A DNA stretch of 64,000 nt from Heterobilharzia americana (GCA_944470555.2 OX104134.1:15045248-15109247), one strand, 5' to 3'; shown: positions 35,232-48,330, counted from the first letter of the stretch. Program-made: numbers and translations. Notes: generated by a model from the letters alone, not told the origin.

Positions 35232-36659
35232 GCTGACTTTAATTGTTTGTCTTGTACACACACGCTTTCTACCACTTAAAAAAGATGTCCGTCCTTATGT
35301 GCGTCAATTAATTAATGATCTGAAAACAAGCTTGCATATGTGCGCACACACACACACACTGAGGGAAACCTGTCTGATATAATAAATTTTTGATATAATA
35401 AATGCTGATAAATTCAGTGATTTATATAGTGAGTTTAAACAAAACATTATTAAATTATTAACAGATGAATTCGAAGATAGACACCAAAAGCTATTTTCTC
35501 ATTGGCACGAAGTTAAAATTCATGCAAGCAAATGGTAAAATAGAGTTTAATTTGTCAACAGTTTATTCGTCACTGAGTTGAATAATCAACTTAGATTTAC
35601 GAAAGACTACAAGACATGGAAGAAAAGAAATTATCCCAGTACAATATTCACGATAAAATACCTGTTTAGATGGTCTTTATCAAACAATATTCAATACAGG
35701 CGTGATTTTCTGTTTCACTCTGTCTGAAGAAAGAACACAACAAGTCGTTTTATTATTCAAAGATTACAGAGTTCGCAACATGACAGTGCTACTAAAAACA
35801 AAATGTCACTTTTAAATCTTGCTACTATTAATACTAATATTATCGCAACATGGGATCGATCAGACAACTGGTAACATTTAATTCTGAGGATACATTGGAT
35901 ATAAACGTTGACTAATTTGCAAGAAATTTGCACAGAAATATAACAATATTACCGCTTCCTATTCTCTTCTGGGAATGGATCTTTACCTATACAAAGCAAT
36001 AAGTTATGAGGTTTATTAAGAAGGATACTTTCGACCGATGATATTCGTTCAGTTATAATGTCAGGTAAGCTTTCTAACAGATGTATGAGCTTAAATCTGT
36101 ATCACTGTTTGCCTTACTAAATTTGAAAAGCCCACTGTGAATTCACATAACTTTATGAAAAGGATTATAAAATAGGTGTATAAGATAGTTGTTTCTTATT
36201 CTCTATACTTTGTAGTCTATTCTTGCAGGTTTAATCTTCAGCATTTACTTCATACTGAAGACAAGTATGTGGCAACAAAGACATACTATGATATCATCGT
36301 ACTTTATAGAACTTGTTTTTATCACTTTACTAAGATTTGTCATTTGCTACAAATACTGAGTAGAGGAGTAGCATGAATTTTTTATCCTACGTAGCTTTAA
36401 GTTTTAGTAGGAAAAGAATAAGATGCTTTGTCAGTACTGATGTTATTCCTTTGCATTCACTGCATTCTTTTGAACCCTTTTCCTGCTGCATTAAAATTTG
36501 TGAGGGGAATCAGTTGCATAAAGTAATCATTTATTAACTTTTGTCCTTTTGTATATTTCAATTTCGTATTAAAGCGTTAAATTTTACCAATCTTTTTCAA
36601 AATGATAGATGAATAAACCTATGTTGGGGTTATTGAGGATTTTAATTTTAAGGTGATAT
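35232..36659. other. Unassigned AT-rich DNA with short (CA)n
   Basis: A (CA)n tract lies at about 35344-35359. No gene or repeat family recognised in the rest. Confidence 0.4.
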
Positions 36660-36995
36660 ACATCATAGGAGCCACTGAAAACCTAGAAGCACTGGATAGC
36701 TGTTTCGTCCTACTATGCGACTCCTCAGCAGTACGCATCCACGACTAAACCAGAGATCAAACAAACTCAGGACCTTCACTCTCCACGGCGAACGTGTTAA
36801 GCACTCAATCAGTTAGTTGAAGTTCAATGGTCCGCAATTTCTTACTTCTGTCAATTCACGATATAACGAGACTATCCACCAAGGTCTTCATTTGGCATCC
36901 GCTTCCCTTTCCACTGGTTGACTTCACAGGTCATAGCTTCTTATTAGAACTTCGGGATATTCGTCTCGAAGCATGTCACTAATGAGCATTAAAAA
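36660..36995 (-). mobile_element. Long family A hammerhead SINE
   Basis: Tail, hammerhead, a diverged tRNA-like region, head and the long extension (about 36850-36995), all in minus orientation. Faces the plus-strand copy at 37036-37225. Confidence 0.8.
36689..36734 (-). ncRNA. Near-intact hammerhead ribozyme motif
   Basis: Core boxes CUGAGGA and GAAA are both perfect, with cleavage triplet AUC. Stem I is GTACTG/CAGTGC with one G-U pair. Stem II keeps three pairs, the fourth being a G-G mismatch; stem III has a C-A mismatch. Second-best hammerhead in the window; weak activity is possible. Confidence 0.7.
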
Positions 36996-37035
36996 TTAAT
37001 ATATTTTAAGGTAAATTGGGACTCATATCACAAAA

Positions 37036-37225
37036 TGATAGAAGTAGGAAACTGCTGCCAGTGGCTGAATTGTTAACGCTGTAAAACCTAATGGTCCTTA
37101 GCTTGATGCTTATCTGGGTCGTGGGAACGTACCGGTGAGAAGGACCACACTCGAATGAAATAGCTGTCCGGTACTCCCAAGTTTTCAGTTGTTCTCCAAC
37201 TGTTGTCAGTCCTTAATGAATTCTA
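37036..37225 (+). mobile_element. Family A SINE, decayed hammerhead
   Basis: Plus-strand copy with tRNA-like remnant (AGTGGCTGAATTGTTAACGC) and a 46-nt hammerhead at 37129-37174. Stem I is perfectly paired as GTACCG/CGGTAC, GAAA and the triplet GUC are intact, but CUGANGA reads GUGAGAA. Confidence 0.8.
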
Positions 37226-38027
37226 CCTCAAAGGTGAGTGATCCGTTAAGCTAGTTTTTATTAACCACTAAGCATCTGTAACTTAAAGACTGATGATGGA
37301 ATGGAGGTGATCCAAGAGTAACCGTTGGAAAATTAACACAGCTATGAGCTATGGATAACCTGAACGTATGATTATTACGCGTTGTGACAGGGAAAATGTT
37401 TACGTCTTATCCAACAGTAGCACATTAAAATCACCAAGGGACCATGACATTTCATTCGTAAGTTGTACTTTAAATTTCGAATAAACATGGGTATCGCTGA
37501 GTGCCTTCACTTTAGCTGCTAATGACTTTAAGGAAACCTAGAATTCATACTACTAAATCCCATTTTTATCAGCAAAAAGATCTAATTTAAATTTTGTCGT
37601 AGACCAGAGTAGCTTTTGGCTAATGCAATAGTGCTAAGAAGCGGTTGCATAAATAACGAGTTATAAGCAAGTAGGGTCCCAGAATAGGAGCGATTGGCAA
37701 GTGTTATGTTTTCTATAATATTACTCTTCAAATTTTCTAATTATTTTGGACTGAGCAGTTTAGAATTGATTCACACCATAAGTCGATAGATCCAAGGTAA
37801 CATTTTGCACTGAGACTTTGGTAAAATCAGTACTTTTCACTGGCAAGATTTGCACAAAACTAAAATGAACAGTTTTTAATCTTAGTTTGCCAGACTTACT
37901 GTGTGTGGCTTTATGCATCCTGGGAGAATCTAACTTAAGAGCCTATCTAAAGTATAATTGGACGCTCCATTGTGGCATTTTAGGGGCTAATCAAAGAAAT
38001 ATTCACAGGACTATTTACTATTATTAT
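37226..38027. other. Unassigned AT-rich DNA
   Basis: No feature recognised. Confidence 0.4.
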
Positions 38028-38715
38028 TTTTCTCTCGGGCTCCTAGTGGAACATAGGGATTCAGTAGCACGCCTCCATTGAATTCTTTTCTCTGCAGCCT
38101 TTTGGACCTGACTTCACGACTGCCCCCAAGCTTTCATTTCTTCCTCACATGATCTCCTCCATGTCGCCCTAAGCTGAGAAGCCCAACTCGTCCTTTCGCA
38201 TTTGAACTCCAATCGAGGGCGTGGCGCTTGACATCTCAGAATGGTTTTCACAGTATATGCCTGATTCATCTCCACTTTCTTCTGCATATTTGTTGGTCGA
38301 TAGCTTCCTGGTTGGTTCGTTCTCAGAGTTCCTTGTTACTTGTTCTGAATATTCTGGCCATCTGATCTTTAGTATCGAGCCAGTGTAGGTGGCAGCTGTC
38401 GATGAATGTCTGTAGTTTGTTGGAAATGCTCTTCGTGACACGCCAAGTTTCTAAGCCATACAGAAGCACTGGCTTGACATTGGTGCTGAAAATCTGGATC
38501 TTGTTCTCTGTGCTGAGTGGAGTGCAGTAGGTCTCCACACTGATTTCAGATAAGTGAATGCCTGTCTTGCTTTTCCGATCCTGGTTTTGACATCCTTATC
38601 TGTGCCTATACCGCTTGTAGTTGAAACGATACTGCCTAGGTAGGTAGGTGAAAGACTATTTCCTTTACATTTCTCTTGTTGATGTTGAATGGTGCTTGTT
38701 GTTGACACGGAACTG
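38028..38715 (-). pseudogene. 5'-truncated RTE-type retrotransposon
   Basis: Diverged copy of the last 680 or so bases of the element at 32008-35215, same strand. The minus-strand reading shows YLGSIVSTTSG, VKTRIGKARQAFTYLKSVWR, LYGLETWRVTKSISNKLQTF and the GSILKIRWPE segment across three frames. The polymerase core is absent. The 3' end abuts an ATTATTATTTTT tract like that of the full-length copy. Confidence 0.85.
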
Positions 38716-38954
38716 TTTGTTGTTAATCAAAACCTTAACAAGAAAAAAGTGGAAAGACTGAGAAATTCCATGTGTCCTCATTATGAAATATTATCAACGA
38801 ATGGCTAATATGGGTGACAACATACTTACAATTGACTTCCGAATGGTTTCTCATGTTCTTAACACATAAGGAGACATTTTAATGCTAACATTCCCAAGCC
38901 TTGCGTCAACAACATTTATACATTCACAATTCCCATCGTGACTTCAAAAACAAG

Positions 38955-39072
38955 ATATTTGGCGAAGAGGACTTTTTTCTACGAATTTATTCTCAAGATT
39001 TATATTCGTATACATATTTGATATTCAAAGGATACAATCCATGAAGAAGATTCAAATTAATTAATGGGAGGC
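38955..39072 (-). repeat. Penelope-like terminal fragment, inverted
   Basis: Matches 29205-29315 in the same orientation (CGAATTTATTCTCAAG, AATCCATGAAGAAGATT, AATGGGAGG) and therefore the 3' end of the adjacent Penelope-like element (40350-40457) in inverted orientation. It abuts the coding part at 39073, giving that element inverted terminal sequences. Confidence 0.7.
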
Positions 39073-40457
39073 TGACATCTATAAACGATATATGGATGAT
39101 ATATCCGTTATTTGTGACCCAAATACCATACTAGATGATATCGAATGCTAGTTCAACAATTGTCACACAGCGTTAGAATTCACTATTGAAAGGAAACTAG
39201 AATCAGCTAATTCTTTACTTGACGTGCTGATTACACGACGTCGCAATGGGACATTGAAGAGATCCATCTAGAGGAAACTCAAATGGAAGAGACAGCTTAC
39301 TAACTTCTACGGTTGGGTACCGATCATGAGTAGAGAAAACCTAATTCACTCACTCTGCTATCGGATATGTAATATTTGTAGCACAGACTGTGCAAGTTGA
39401 ACTTGACTTTCTAGGAGGGAAGCTTACGGAAAACGGCTACCTAAGCCGATTTGTCGATAAGAATATGCAATAAAAGCATGCAAAACTATCCATCAGCTCA
39501 GTTTCTAAAAAGTTTTTGTTTATGAATCTGGAATTTGAATGTGATGCAGCATCAAACAGCCTGAGAAATCGTCTTCTAGGATCAATCAGTAGAACTTTTT
39601 CCTCTGCCAAACTTCATTTGAACTTTACTAGTTCTGAATTGTTCTCTGTTCGTGTAACAGACAGTATTCCTCGACAGGCCACCTCCATGTGTATCTATCA
39701 GTTCACCCATTCCTGTGGAGCAATGTACATTGACCGTAATCTGAGACTGGTTTCAGCACGTATACAAGAACATATTCTTCCTTCGTTTATAAAGATGAAA
39801 GGAAACGTATTAGAAGTTCTATCCTTGAACATCTTATCGATTTCAACCGTTTGGCTGACCCAAAGGATGATTTTAGGGTTGTCTGTCGAATTCACTCAAA
39901 CATCTCACCTTTCCTTTGTCTTCAACTTCTAAAAACAACAGAGACCTCGACTATACATGGACTGAACTCTGATATTTGTGTGCAAAAGGAGTACGTACAG
40001 TCTTCATCTCTACTCTGGCCCTAAATCAATTTGGTTTCGGTTGGTTTCATTCTGCCCTTTTTGTCTTTCCAACTTAGGTTAATGTTTGTACTCTTATATC
40101 GTCATTATGATTTTGATTTTTACGTTTAATAGTTTCTGGTGTTACTTCATTAGATCTTCCTAATAACTGCAACTCCCAACAAAACATTTTCAATTTATTG
40201 TCAGTCACGTTACCTAACCCTTTGATTGCTTGTTAACTCCATAACGCCTTCATCCATTTGTAGTCTATATGCACGTTATAAACGATTTAAAGAAAATCTT
40301 AAGTAACCCCCCCTTGTTATTATTCACCCTCAACGTCATCAACTAGCAAGATTGTTAATATGACCGGGATTATTGTTATTTCAACCTCCCATTATTCAAG
40401 TTAAATCTTCTTCATGGATTACAGTCTTTAAATATCATATATATGATGCAGCTTGAG
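39073..40457 (+). pseudogene. Penelope-like retroelement, RT palm to 3' end
   Basis: The plus-strand translation starts at the polymerase active site (YKRYMDDISVICDPN, catalytic YMDD present) and continues through the Penelope-type thumb (FNNCHTALEFTIERKLESAN, LLDVLITRRRNGTLKRSI, then QLTNFYGWVPIMSREN), with in-frame stops at about 39149 and 39270. From 39516 an open frame of 138 codons holds the C-terminal GIY-YIG-type region (TSMCIYQFTHSCGAMYIDRN, LVSARIQEH), where the YIG of active members reads YID. A frameshift near 39800 leads to the conserved CVQKEYVQS end and a 470-base 3' untranslated region. The fingers are missing. Such elements join RT with GIY-YIG nuclease; this copy is dead. Confidence 0.85.
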
Positions 40458-42140
40458 AATTGCGATGTGTGAGTTTTGAGTTCGTATTTGTTTTACATAG
40501 ATATTTTTCATTGTCAATGACTCATTCACAAATGAGTCGAAATTAGTTTTTATTTGACAAATATATTTTGCTCCCTCTATGTCACATCTCAAGGGGTAGT
40601 TAGCTGATTGCCAATTTCCAGATGTTTATTATACTGAATTTACCAAAAAGCTTAACTTTAATAATGAGTTAAGAATTCCACGGTAACTGAAAAGTGAAAC
40701 TACGAAGTGGTTTTGGTCCTGTCATACACACGTATTATGGGCTATCTTATTCCTGCAATATAAGATGCATTATAAAGTGGTACTATCAATTATAATAACA
40801 TGAATTAAGTGCAGTTTAATAAAATAGTTATTATGAAAGTCACTAATACGACAGTGATCTTCTACTCTCGATTATGAAGATGGATTACTTCACCACCGTG
40901 GATTTGTCACTTCACACTTGTGTATATTTAGTCCAAACCGAGTTAAAGAAGACGTTTTACGTATTCAGTCGTAAGTTTTCTTCTCACTGAAGTACAGTTA
41001 AATCCTAAAAAAAACTGGTGCCAGTGCCTTTATCAATTTATGCCTCAGAACGTTATCTTTGTGTCATTTTTCTGAGTGAATGTGTTTCATTACGAATAGG
41101 TGAATCTTGTTTCTGATTTAAAGTTCTTCTCTGAATAAACGCTACGGTTATAGAGTTGAGATATATTGATTCCCAGAGTAGATAATCATGAACCATTCGT
41201 TTGATATCATGTTTAAACGGTTTAGTTGTAGAAACCTTACTTCAGATAGTTTATGCATTTTTGACTCATAAGAGTTCAACCATAGTAACTCTGATTTCTT
41301 GTTGTCTATTAGATTGTGCAAAATGTAACTGAAAAACCCGTGATGAGTTATTACATCAGATACCATATAAACTGATACAAGAAAAAATTCCTGCTCATCA
41401 CCTATGACTACTACTATACAGACTGATATTCTCTTAAATTGAATATGGCTTTGAAAAGCGTTTTGAGATTAAATCAGCTGACACCAGTCAAAATGTGATA
41501 ATCTAGTGAAATATTGATATCTATTATTCGGATTCTTTCAACTGACATCTTATAAGATTGTGAATTCAAATTTTTGACTACAACAGAATCATGACATCAG
41601 CCAGATTTCCTGATTTTATCTTGAGCCTATAGGTAATGTCTTTCAACCGTCTTGAATTTTTTCCATAACTAAAGGGATCTATTCCAACTTTTCTTACCAA
41701 GTGCAATTTAAACAGTAAAAAAGTTTTAAAAAATCTTAACAACTACTTTAATATCTAAAAGATGAATGTACTGTATGTTCAGTGAGACTACAGCGTATTA
41801 GTCCACTTGAAGTTTGCAGTTTTATGTTAACTAGGGCTTCATAGCAATTAAAATGGTTTCTGATTCTGTAAGTGTTTTCAGAATTTACTAGATTTTATGC
41901 ATAGTAATTTGTTCTTCAGTGACCTGTTGGTGTGTAATGTAGAATAAGTAATCGGAGTTGTTTGTATATTCAAAATTATGGCCAGTGAAACTTAACTCAC
42001 TTGTTGAGTACTGAAGCGATATTTTCAAAAGTGGAGGTATTTATATCTGACTGTATGTTGACTATTTGAAAGCACTTTATTCAGCTGTTTCATTCAAATA
42101 TCCTATTCGTAATGTTGGATTCCAAAGAAGGAGGTCAGTC
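40458..42140. other. Unassigned AT-rich DNA
   Basis: No recognisable gene or repeat. Confidence 0.4.
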
Positions 42141-42320
42141 GTAACCCGATTAGCTCAGTGGTAACGTCGCTGATTGTAACAATGAGTGAAGGAGTTCGGA
42201 TCTCAAAGGCAACATCAGTTTCCTCGAGGTTTCAGATATGCCTTACTGATGAGTGCCAGCAAGCACGGCAGGGCTTCCTGCAGTTTACTTCTAATCAACC
42301 AGCAGTATAAAGTGTCTCGA
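42141..42320 (+). mobile_element. Family C SINE, best pol III head
   Basis: tRNA-like head with A box TAGCTCAGTGGTAACG and B-box region GAGTTCGGATCTC, then the block ACATCAGTTTCCTCGAGG, then CUGAUGAG with a perfect GUGC/GCAC stem II. The GAAA position reads GGCA and no good triplet follows, so the hammerhead is vestigial. Stem II differs from the GUCC/GGAC of families A and B but is equally well paired. Confidence 0.7.
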
Positions 42321-44560
42321 TTAAAATGTCGATACTGAAATCTTTGATATAGACTATCTTTCATACCAACTTACGCTTCATACTTTACACCGATTCGAAA
42401 ATTCAGTATTAAGAAGGAAACAAGTTTAGAATTTCTTACAGTTTGTGGTTTTGATGTGTTTGTGATAAATATTAATTTACCACAGCATTTGCAGACTGAT
42501 CGCCAGATCTGCTGTTCCGTTGAAACTTGTTTCTTACATTTTAGTTAAAAATTCTAGCAACTTATTTGATTTCAGGTTTACACGCCGTTGTTAATGTATT
42601 GTTGATATCAATTACGCGTTGTTAGATTTACATAGTTTACCTCCGCATCAAGATGTAAACGTGCAGCGTAATCAGTGAGGTAGTTAGACACATCTTTTGC
42701 TTTAGAATGACTTAATAAACACATTTCATTTAATAATTTCATAGAAAACAGTTTTTAACCAAATATAATCGCACGGAATTCTATAACATAACTTACGAAG
42801 ACCACACTTTAAAGAAGTGGTGAGTTAGCAAATGTTGTTTTTGTACACAGGCAGTGATACTTAGACACTAGTGTCTATTTCTACAAACGACACATCATCG
42901 GTGATATCTAGTAAAAATCTGCTTTTCGTGATACGCATGAAGTTAGAGAAACATAGTCATAAAGTGCAGAATTTCAACAATTGAATACATATTCTCAGAC
43001 AGATTTCATGATCTCATATAGATGCATCTAGGTTACTTCTAAGAAGCAAGGATAAGTATTTTTTGATTGAATTGAGTTTTGGTGTCTCTACCGTAGCTTT
43101 TCTGTGTACAATCAAGTATTTATTATACAGCACTAGGTGTACTCAAGAAACTATCTTAGTTGACTACTAATACAGTTTACTTTAGCTATAGTTCATTAAG
43201 TAGCAAAGCAGTCCCACGTAAATTTCACCTACTAAGCATTTCCAATATAACCTTTGAATTATTTATCCACTGTAAACAAAAAATACCTGTAACACAAATA
43301 TTTGGATACTGTGAAGTGAGCACACAATTAAGAGCAACTCAATACAAACACATTCAACAGGATACCTGATCTGAAGTTATATTTGGGCAAATGTAAAAAT
43401 ACTGGCTAAAAGAAATTATAGAAAACACATCTTTTGCGATATGAAGTATATACTGACTAAGTCTCCTAGTCTAGCGATGAAACACCCTAGAGCAAAGTTC
43501 GAAGCTCGAAAAACACCAAGCAACACTGCCTGTTTCCGCCATGTTTTCAAGTTAGCTTAATGTGACACTATAAACTGAAAATATTACAATAAATGAAGAA
43601 ATTGAAATTGCGCTGAAAACTACTCATTTCACACACTATTTTAAGGGAATTATGACCACTAATGTTAGTGATGCTTCATAAAGCTTACATAGGAACATGC
43701 CAGATACCGGCAGTCAAACATTTATCATTCCCATCCTGAGCTATAAATCTTCCATATTACATCAAACACTTCTTTACAAATAAGTCCAACTTCTGATAAG
43801 TTAAGCACTCTTTTCACATATTTTGCATTTATTTTTCATAAGTAACCCAGAAAAAAACCAGTTCATCAGAAATAACATCATCCATCTTCGATGATGCAAT
43901 CTTGTCTGGAAGATTAAGACAATTATGTAAATCACAATACAAATCTCTTTTCAATTTTCAAGGAAAAATTATTAACAAATCAGCCAGACCTTGAGTAACT
44001 TTTTTTAGTAAAGGGTCTCAAGTTTGTTAAGTATTCATTGTAACTTTAATAAGCAATTTTTAAAACAAAAAAGTTTTTCATTTTTTAAAAACTTTTTAAC
44101 TCTTTTACTACAGTGCAGATATTCAAAAAAAGACCTCCAGTGTAGTGAAAAAGAAGAATTTAAAAAAAACAGCGTCGTATGCTTCAATTCAGGCTAACAA
44201 TTTTTCATATATTTTTGTGCGATGAAGTAGTTTGAACTGAGATACTTGTTTGCAGGAACCTGTTTCACTGTTTTGTCTATTTTTTTTTAGGAAAGTCATA
44301 TTGAATGCACAAAACAGCTTTGAAAAGTTGATCGATGAAAAAAAAGATGATATTTGAAAAAATAGATTAAATTTCATATATCAAAATAACAACACTTTGA
44401 GCCCACAATGATTTTCAGTTGTGTCATAGTGTGAAGGATAACCGTTTAGTTCATTCAAATGCATCAGAAATCCCTTGAATGCTTCAGAAATAATCATAAG
44501 TTTTTGAGACAAAACAGGTGATCATCTCTATAAATATCAGATTAATTCAGTTCAGAGATT
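42321..44560. other. Unassigned AT-rich DNA
   Basis: No supported gene. A/T runs are common at 43990-44180. A possible tRNA-like scrap near 43465-43520 is too weak to call. Confidence 0.4.
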
Positions 44561-44823
44561 TGTGGGGATTTACTTATTGGTTTCAGGTTGGTATTCATCA
44601 TGGCGAAACAACGGAAAGCTGATAGCACTGAATAGCTGTTTCCTTATAGTATGGGACTCCTCAGCATTGCGCACCCATTAGCCCGCAAACCACAGAACAT
44701 AGGGTCCTCAGGTTTGACGGCCACTAGGTCAGAATCCAATGGTCCATATTTTTCACTTCTGTCAGTTCCTGATATATCGTGACCTCCATACGAAGCCTTT
44801 ACTAAGTAACCATCCGAATGTTC
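44561..44823 (-). mobile_element. Family A SINE, left half of inverted pair
   Basis: Minus-orientation tail, hammerhead (44625-44670), tRNA-like remnant and head. CUGAGGA and GAAA are intact, but the stem II 3' side and stem I are disrupted and the triplet is AUU. Confidence 0.8.
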
Positions 44824-45300
44824 AGTATTGTACAGTGCTCCCAGATTTCAAGTATTTCTCCGACTGATGTCAGTTCCTGATGAATACCAACCTGAATTCA
44901 GGAAATCTCCACAAACCTCCAAATTAAATAGTCTGGTATTCACCAGTGACCTGCTTCGAGAGGTGATTCCAGAAGTTCTAATGAGAAGTCACAACCTATA
45001 GGGCATGGATATGAGGATAGTTACTCAACGACGACATTGGATAGAGGTCATGCTGTATCGTGAACTGACAGAAGGTGGAAATATGAATCACTGGATTCCT
45101 ACCCGGTTACTCAGTGATAACGTGCTGGCCGCGGAACCTGTAGGTTCTGGCTTCGACCACTGTCAGTACAGAGTCATGGATGCGCACTGCTGCGGAGTCC
45201 CACAGTGAGATAAAATAGCTGTCCAGTACTCCCAGGTTTTTATTGTTTCTCTAACTGATATCAGAAGGAAATGAATACTAACCTCAAATCAATATTAGAT
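44824..45300 (+). mobile_element. Family A SINEs, right half of inverted cluster
   Basis: A plus-orientation fragment at about 44829-44905 begins close to the hammerhead cleavage position (TACAGTGCTCCCAG) and contains only the tail. A fuller plus-orientation copy follows: extension (44935-45030), head, tRNA-like region (GGTTACTCAGTGATAACGTG as A box), hammerhead at 45184-45229 and tail. The core there is CUGCGGA with AAAA, so it is dead; GUC survives. Confidence 0.8.
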
Positions 45301-46039
45301 TAGCTGATAAAGGAAAATCAATAAAGAAAGCTTTTCCGGAACAGTTTGGAGATAATCAAGTTCATCTTAAATGCGTAACTTCCTCATAGTTTGTATTCAC
45401 TACAACCTTACAATTTACCCTTTACAGTCCTACTTCTTAAATTATTCTCAGAGACTCGAATATAAAAGATAGGTGGGTAATGGTTCAAGTATTCAGAAGT
45501 TAATATTTTCATGTCCCTTGAACGGAATATATAAGTAGTATATGGACTAATTATGTGTACGTAATCAGCATCAGAAGTTTAATTAAGTGAAAATTATTTT
45601 AGACGGAAATGGATTAATTATCAGCAGGTCGATAATAGCTACTCATTTCGACCTGTACATTTGTATTTATTAAAACAAAATCAATAAATTGTCTAACAAT
45701 GTATCCTTATTAAGGATTCAAGCAGTTTACTTTTATCCTCTTTAAAAGTGATAAGTCAAAGATTATTTTGTTGTAAAAGATTTTTTCTGTTTTCTATGCT
45801 GTCAATGTATTGATACAAATAAATACTTTCATATCCAGTAACAATTAGGATGATGATTTTAATGCCTGGTTAACTCGCATGAACATTTATGTATCGCTAA
45901 GGTGATCAAAATTAATTAGGACTTAATTGCTAGTTGGTTGCAAGTGGTTGACAAAGAACCCTTGGTCTAGTTTACACGTTTGTTGACACTGGTCAGTAAA
46001 ACATGTCCGCAACCTTAAGGTAACTGATATCGTCTGTGA
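45301..46039. other. Unassigned AT-rich DNA
   Basis: No feature recognised. Confidence 0.4.
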
Positions 46040-46180
46040 AATTCAAACTCACATCATCCAGCGCTACAGTCAGCAACATTGCGGGTCCCAGTCCCACAAA
46101 GGATGTCATTTCACTAAAGGTTGAAGTTATATCTTGCCAACGAGTTCAAAGAAGCATCAAACTTAGGCTAAGGGCTTCGT
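46040..46180 (+). repeat. Diverged family C SINE
   Basis: Shares the family order: a diverged head (GCGGGTCCCAGTCCCAC), GATGTCATTTCACTAAAGG in place of the ACATCAGTTCCCTCGAGG block, GTTATATCTTGCC, ACGAGTTC, AGCATCAAACTTAGGC. The hammerhead core has decayed (CCAACGA, CAAA). Confidence 0.5.
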
Positions 46181-48129
46181 ATAGATTACCTCCAACTAAC
46201 TAACATCTATCAATGTGTACCTCAATGCTGAGCTTAGTGGCTACATTGAGAAATGATCTACAGAATTAGTTCAGTACTCAAGACAAAACAATAAAGAATA
46301 CGTTGTTCTCCAGTGACTAATCAATGTAAGAAATAACCTTCGAGTTGCGATTATCTCTTAGAAACCAAGTAGGTTGTTTGTTTTGTTTATTCATGATAGA
46401 ACAACAATTATCTATTTCATCTGTTTCTTCAGTAGCTTTGGAGCCACTAGATACCGAAAATTTATACCTTAAAGATTGTGAAATAAGAGACCTATTTGAA
46501 AGGAAAGTAATAATACCATCCAGCACGATATAAGTTCAAATAAATTCGTTTACAGACAGAAATACACCGTTATTCTGATAGCCTATATTTTTTATGTTTC
46601 AGTCATTATTCTCGATAGTTTTACACATACATGCATCCATTGATTTGGCCAAATTACTTGCATTACCGACTGTATGCTTTACTCTAGGCTAATTTTTTAT
46701 GTTAGAAATATTCCTAGTTACGCTGGAACCTGAAAACTTGGAATCTATTATCAGTTTTCACTTAAACTACTAAAGTGTGTTTTCGAAAAATATTTTTCAT
46801 CATTTCATTTAGCCCTTAGTTATAAAAGTGTTAGCGCCTAAAATAAAAATAATTCCATTTTGAGAGAAAAGTCGGGTTTGAGTGGTTTCAAGAAAATAAT
46901 CAGAGTTAAAATATCAAAGATATAAAAACAAGGTGACAGCTGTTTACTTAATCACCTTTCGCAAGCTGGTCACAACCACAACTGAATATGTGGTCTCAAA
47001 CATTTTGTGTAGCCTATGAAATCTATTGGGGTTGCAACTTCCCAGTAATAATGACAGTTATAGTTGAATTTCTAGTCACTTCTTTAACTGTAACAATTAA
47101 ATAGTTTCAGCTAATTCAGTCCAGCTGATATTTTGGTAATATTCATCTTCTCAAAGGACCAATATCAGTATGTTTCTATGCTTGTTTTCTTTAGTCCTCT
47201 TAGTTAATTACCATTATGACATTCCCTCTGTCCTCCCTGGTGATGATGATGATAATCTTTATCACAAGTAACAGAAAATGAGAAGTGGTAGTCAACTTAG
47301 GTTGTATCCAGCTAACCAGGGACATTAAAGTAATAAAGAAATATTATATTTTTATAATGTTATTTCAGTTATTTCATCTGCAAGTAACATTCTACTAACA
47401 AAGATCATTACGATCAGTGGATAAATGCATAGTTAATCGACGAGTAGAATTGGAAAATAAAGTAAGTGAAACAAAACAAACCAGTGTCTCAGGAGAATAT
47501 AAAGAGCAAAATATTTAAAAATTGTAGAGGGGGGAGATTTTAATACTTTTGAATGTCCAACTCAGACGGTAATTTGTTCATTCAACATTGGCCATTGAAC
47601 GTGATCAGAAGCCATCTCAGAGGTATTTCTAATACTCATAAGACTAATGGAACTAAAATTTAATGTAAAGTAGCTTTTTTGAAGATTCTCCATTTCACTT
47701 TTAGTTGTGAATTCTTGTCAACATGATGCAGGCTGCTGAATGACTGTGCTAATGGTCACTTTACATATTCTCAAACAAAGTAGTTTGTAAATTTTCTCAT
47801 CCACTTCTGAAGCAGACAGTCTTTGCTCATTCTTGAAGAATAGAATACCTTAATCTACAGTATTTGAAACTGATCTCAGATTTGTAATAACTGTATTTCG
47901 AAAAAGTCATTGCTTCATCAATTTTGGTAACACTTGAATGAAAAATTTCCTGGGTATTAGGTAACAAAGACCTGGGCTTCAGAATCAGTCGTAGCTTTTA
48001 TCAGAAACATAAAAACCACTGATATAAGTTGTTTTTGTTAAATATCGTCATGCACAGTAACGTTTTATGTACTCAATGAAGAACAAATTTGTTTGTTATT
48101 ATTTGATACTTTTAATTTTCCGTTGCTAT
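46181..48129. other. Unassigned AT-rich DNA
   Basis: No supported gene or repeat. TATCCAGCTAACCAGGGAC near 47308 weakly resembles a family B cassette but is too diverged to call. Confidence 0.4.
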
Positions 48130-48330
48130 ACCACGTTGAATTGCTCGATCTCTGTTGGCAGATGAGCTCCTGTGCAGATGCCTCAATACTGCCGGAAGTT
48201 TATGGCGTTATATCCATCTTGGTGACTCGCAGTGGGATTTAGGACGCTCGTTTTGTCCTATTAGGACTCGTCAGCTGGATGTGACCGCATCTCAGTAAGT
48301 GGGGTTGTTCACACTGAGACACAAAATTGG
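48130..48330 (-). mobile_element. Family B SINE, left half of inverted pair
   Basis: Minus-orientation hammerhead with CUGACGA intact, stem II GUCC/GGAC intact and triplet GUC, but GAAA reads AAAA and stem I is weakened. The tRNA-like head is missing. Confidence 0.75.

Noticed and set aside
47290..47340. Possible family B cassette (TATCCAGCTAACCAGGGAC)
   Set aside because: Shared length is under 25 bases, with no tRNA-like head or GAAA box nearby.
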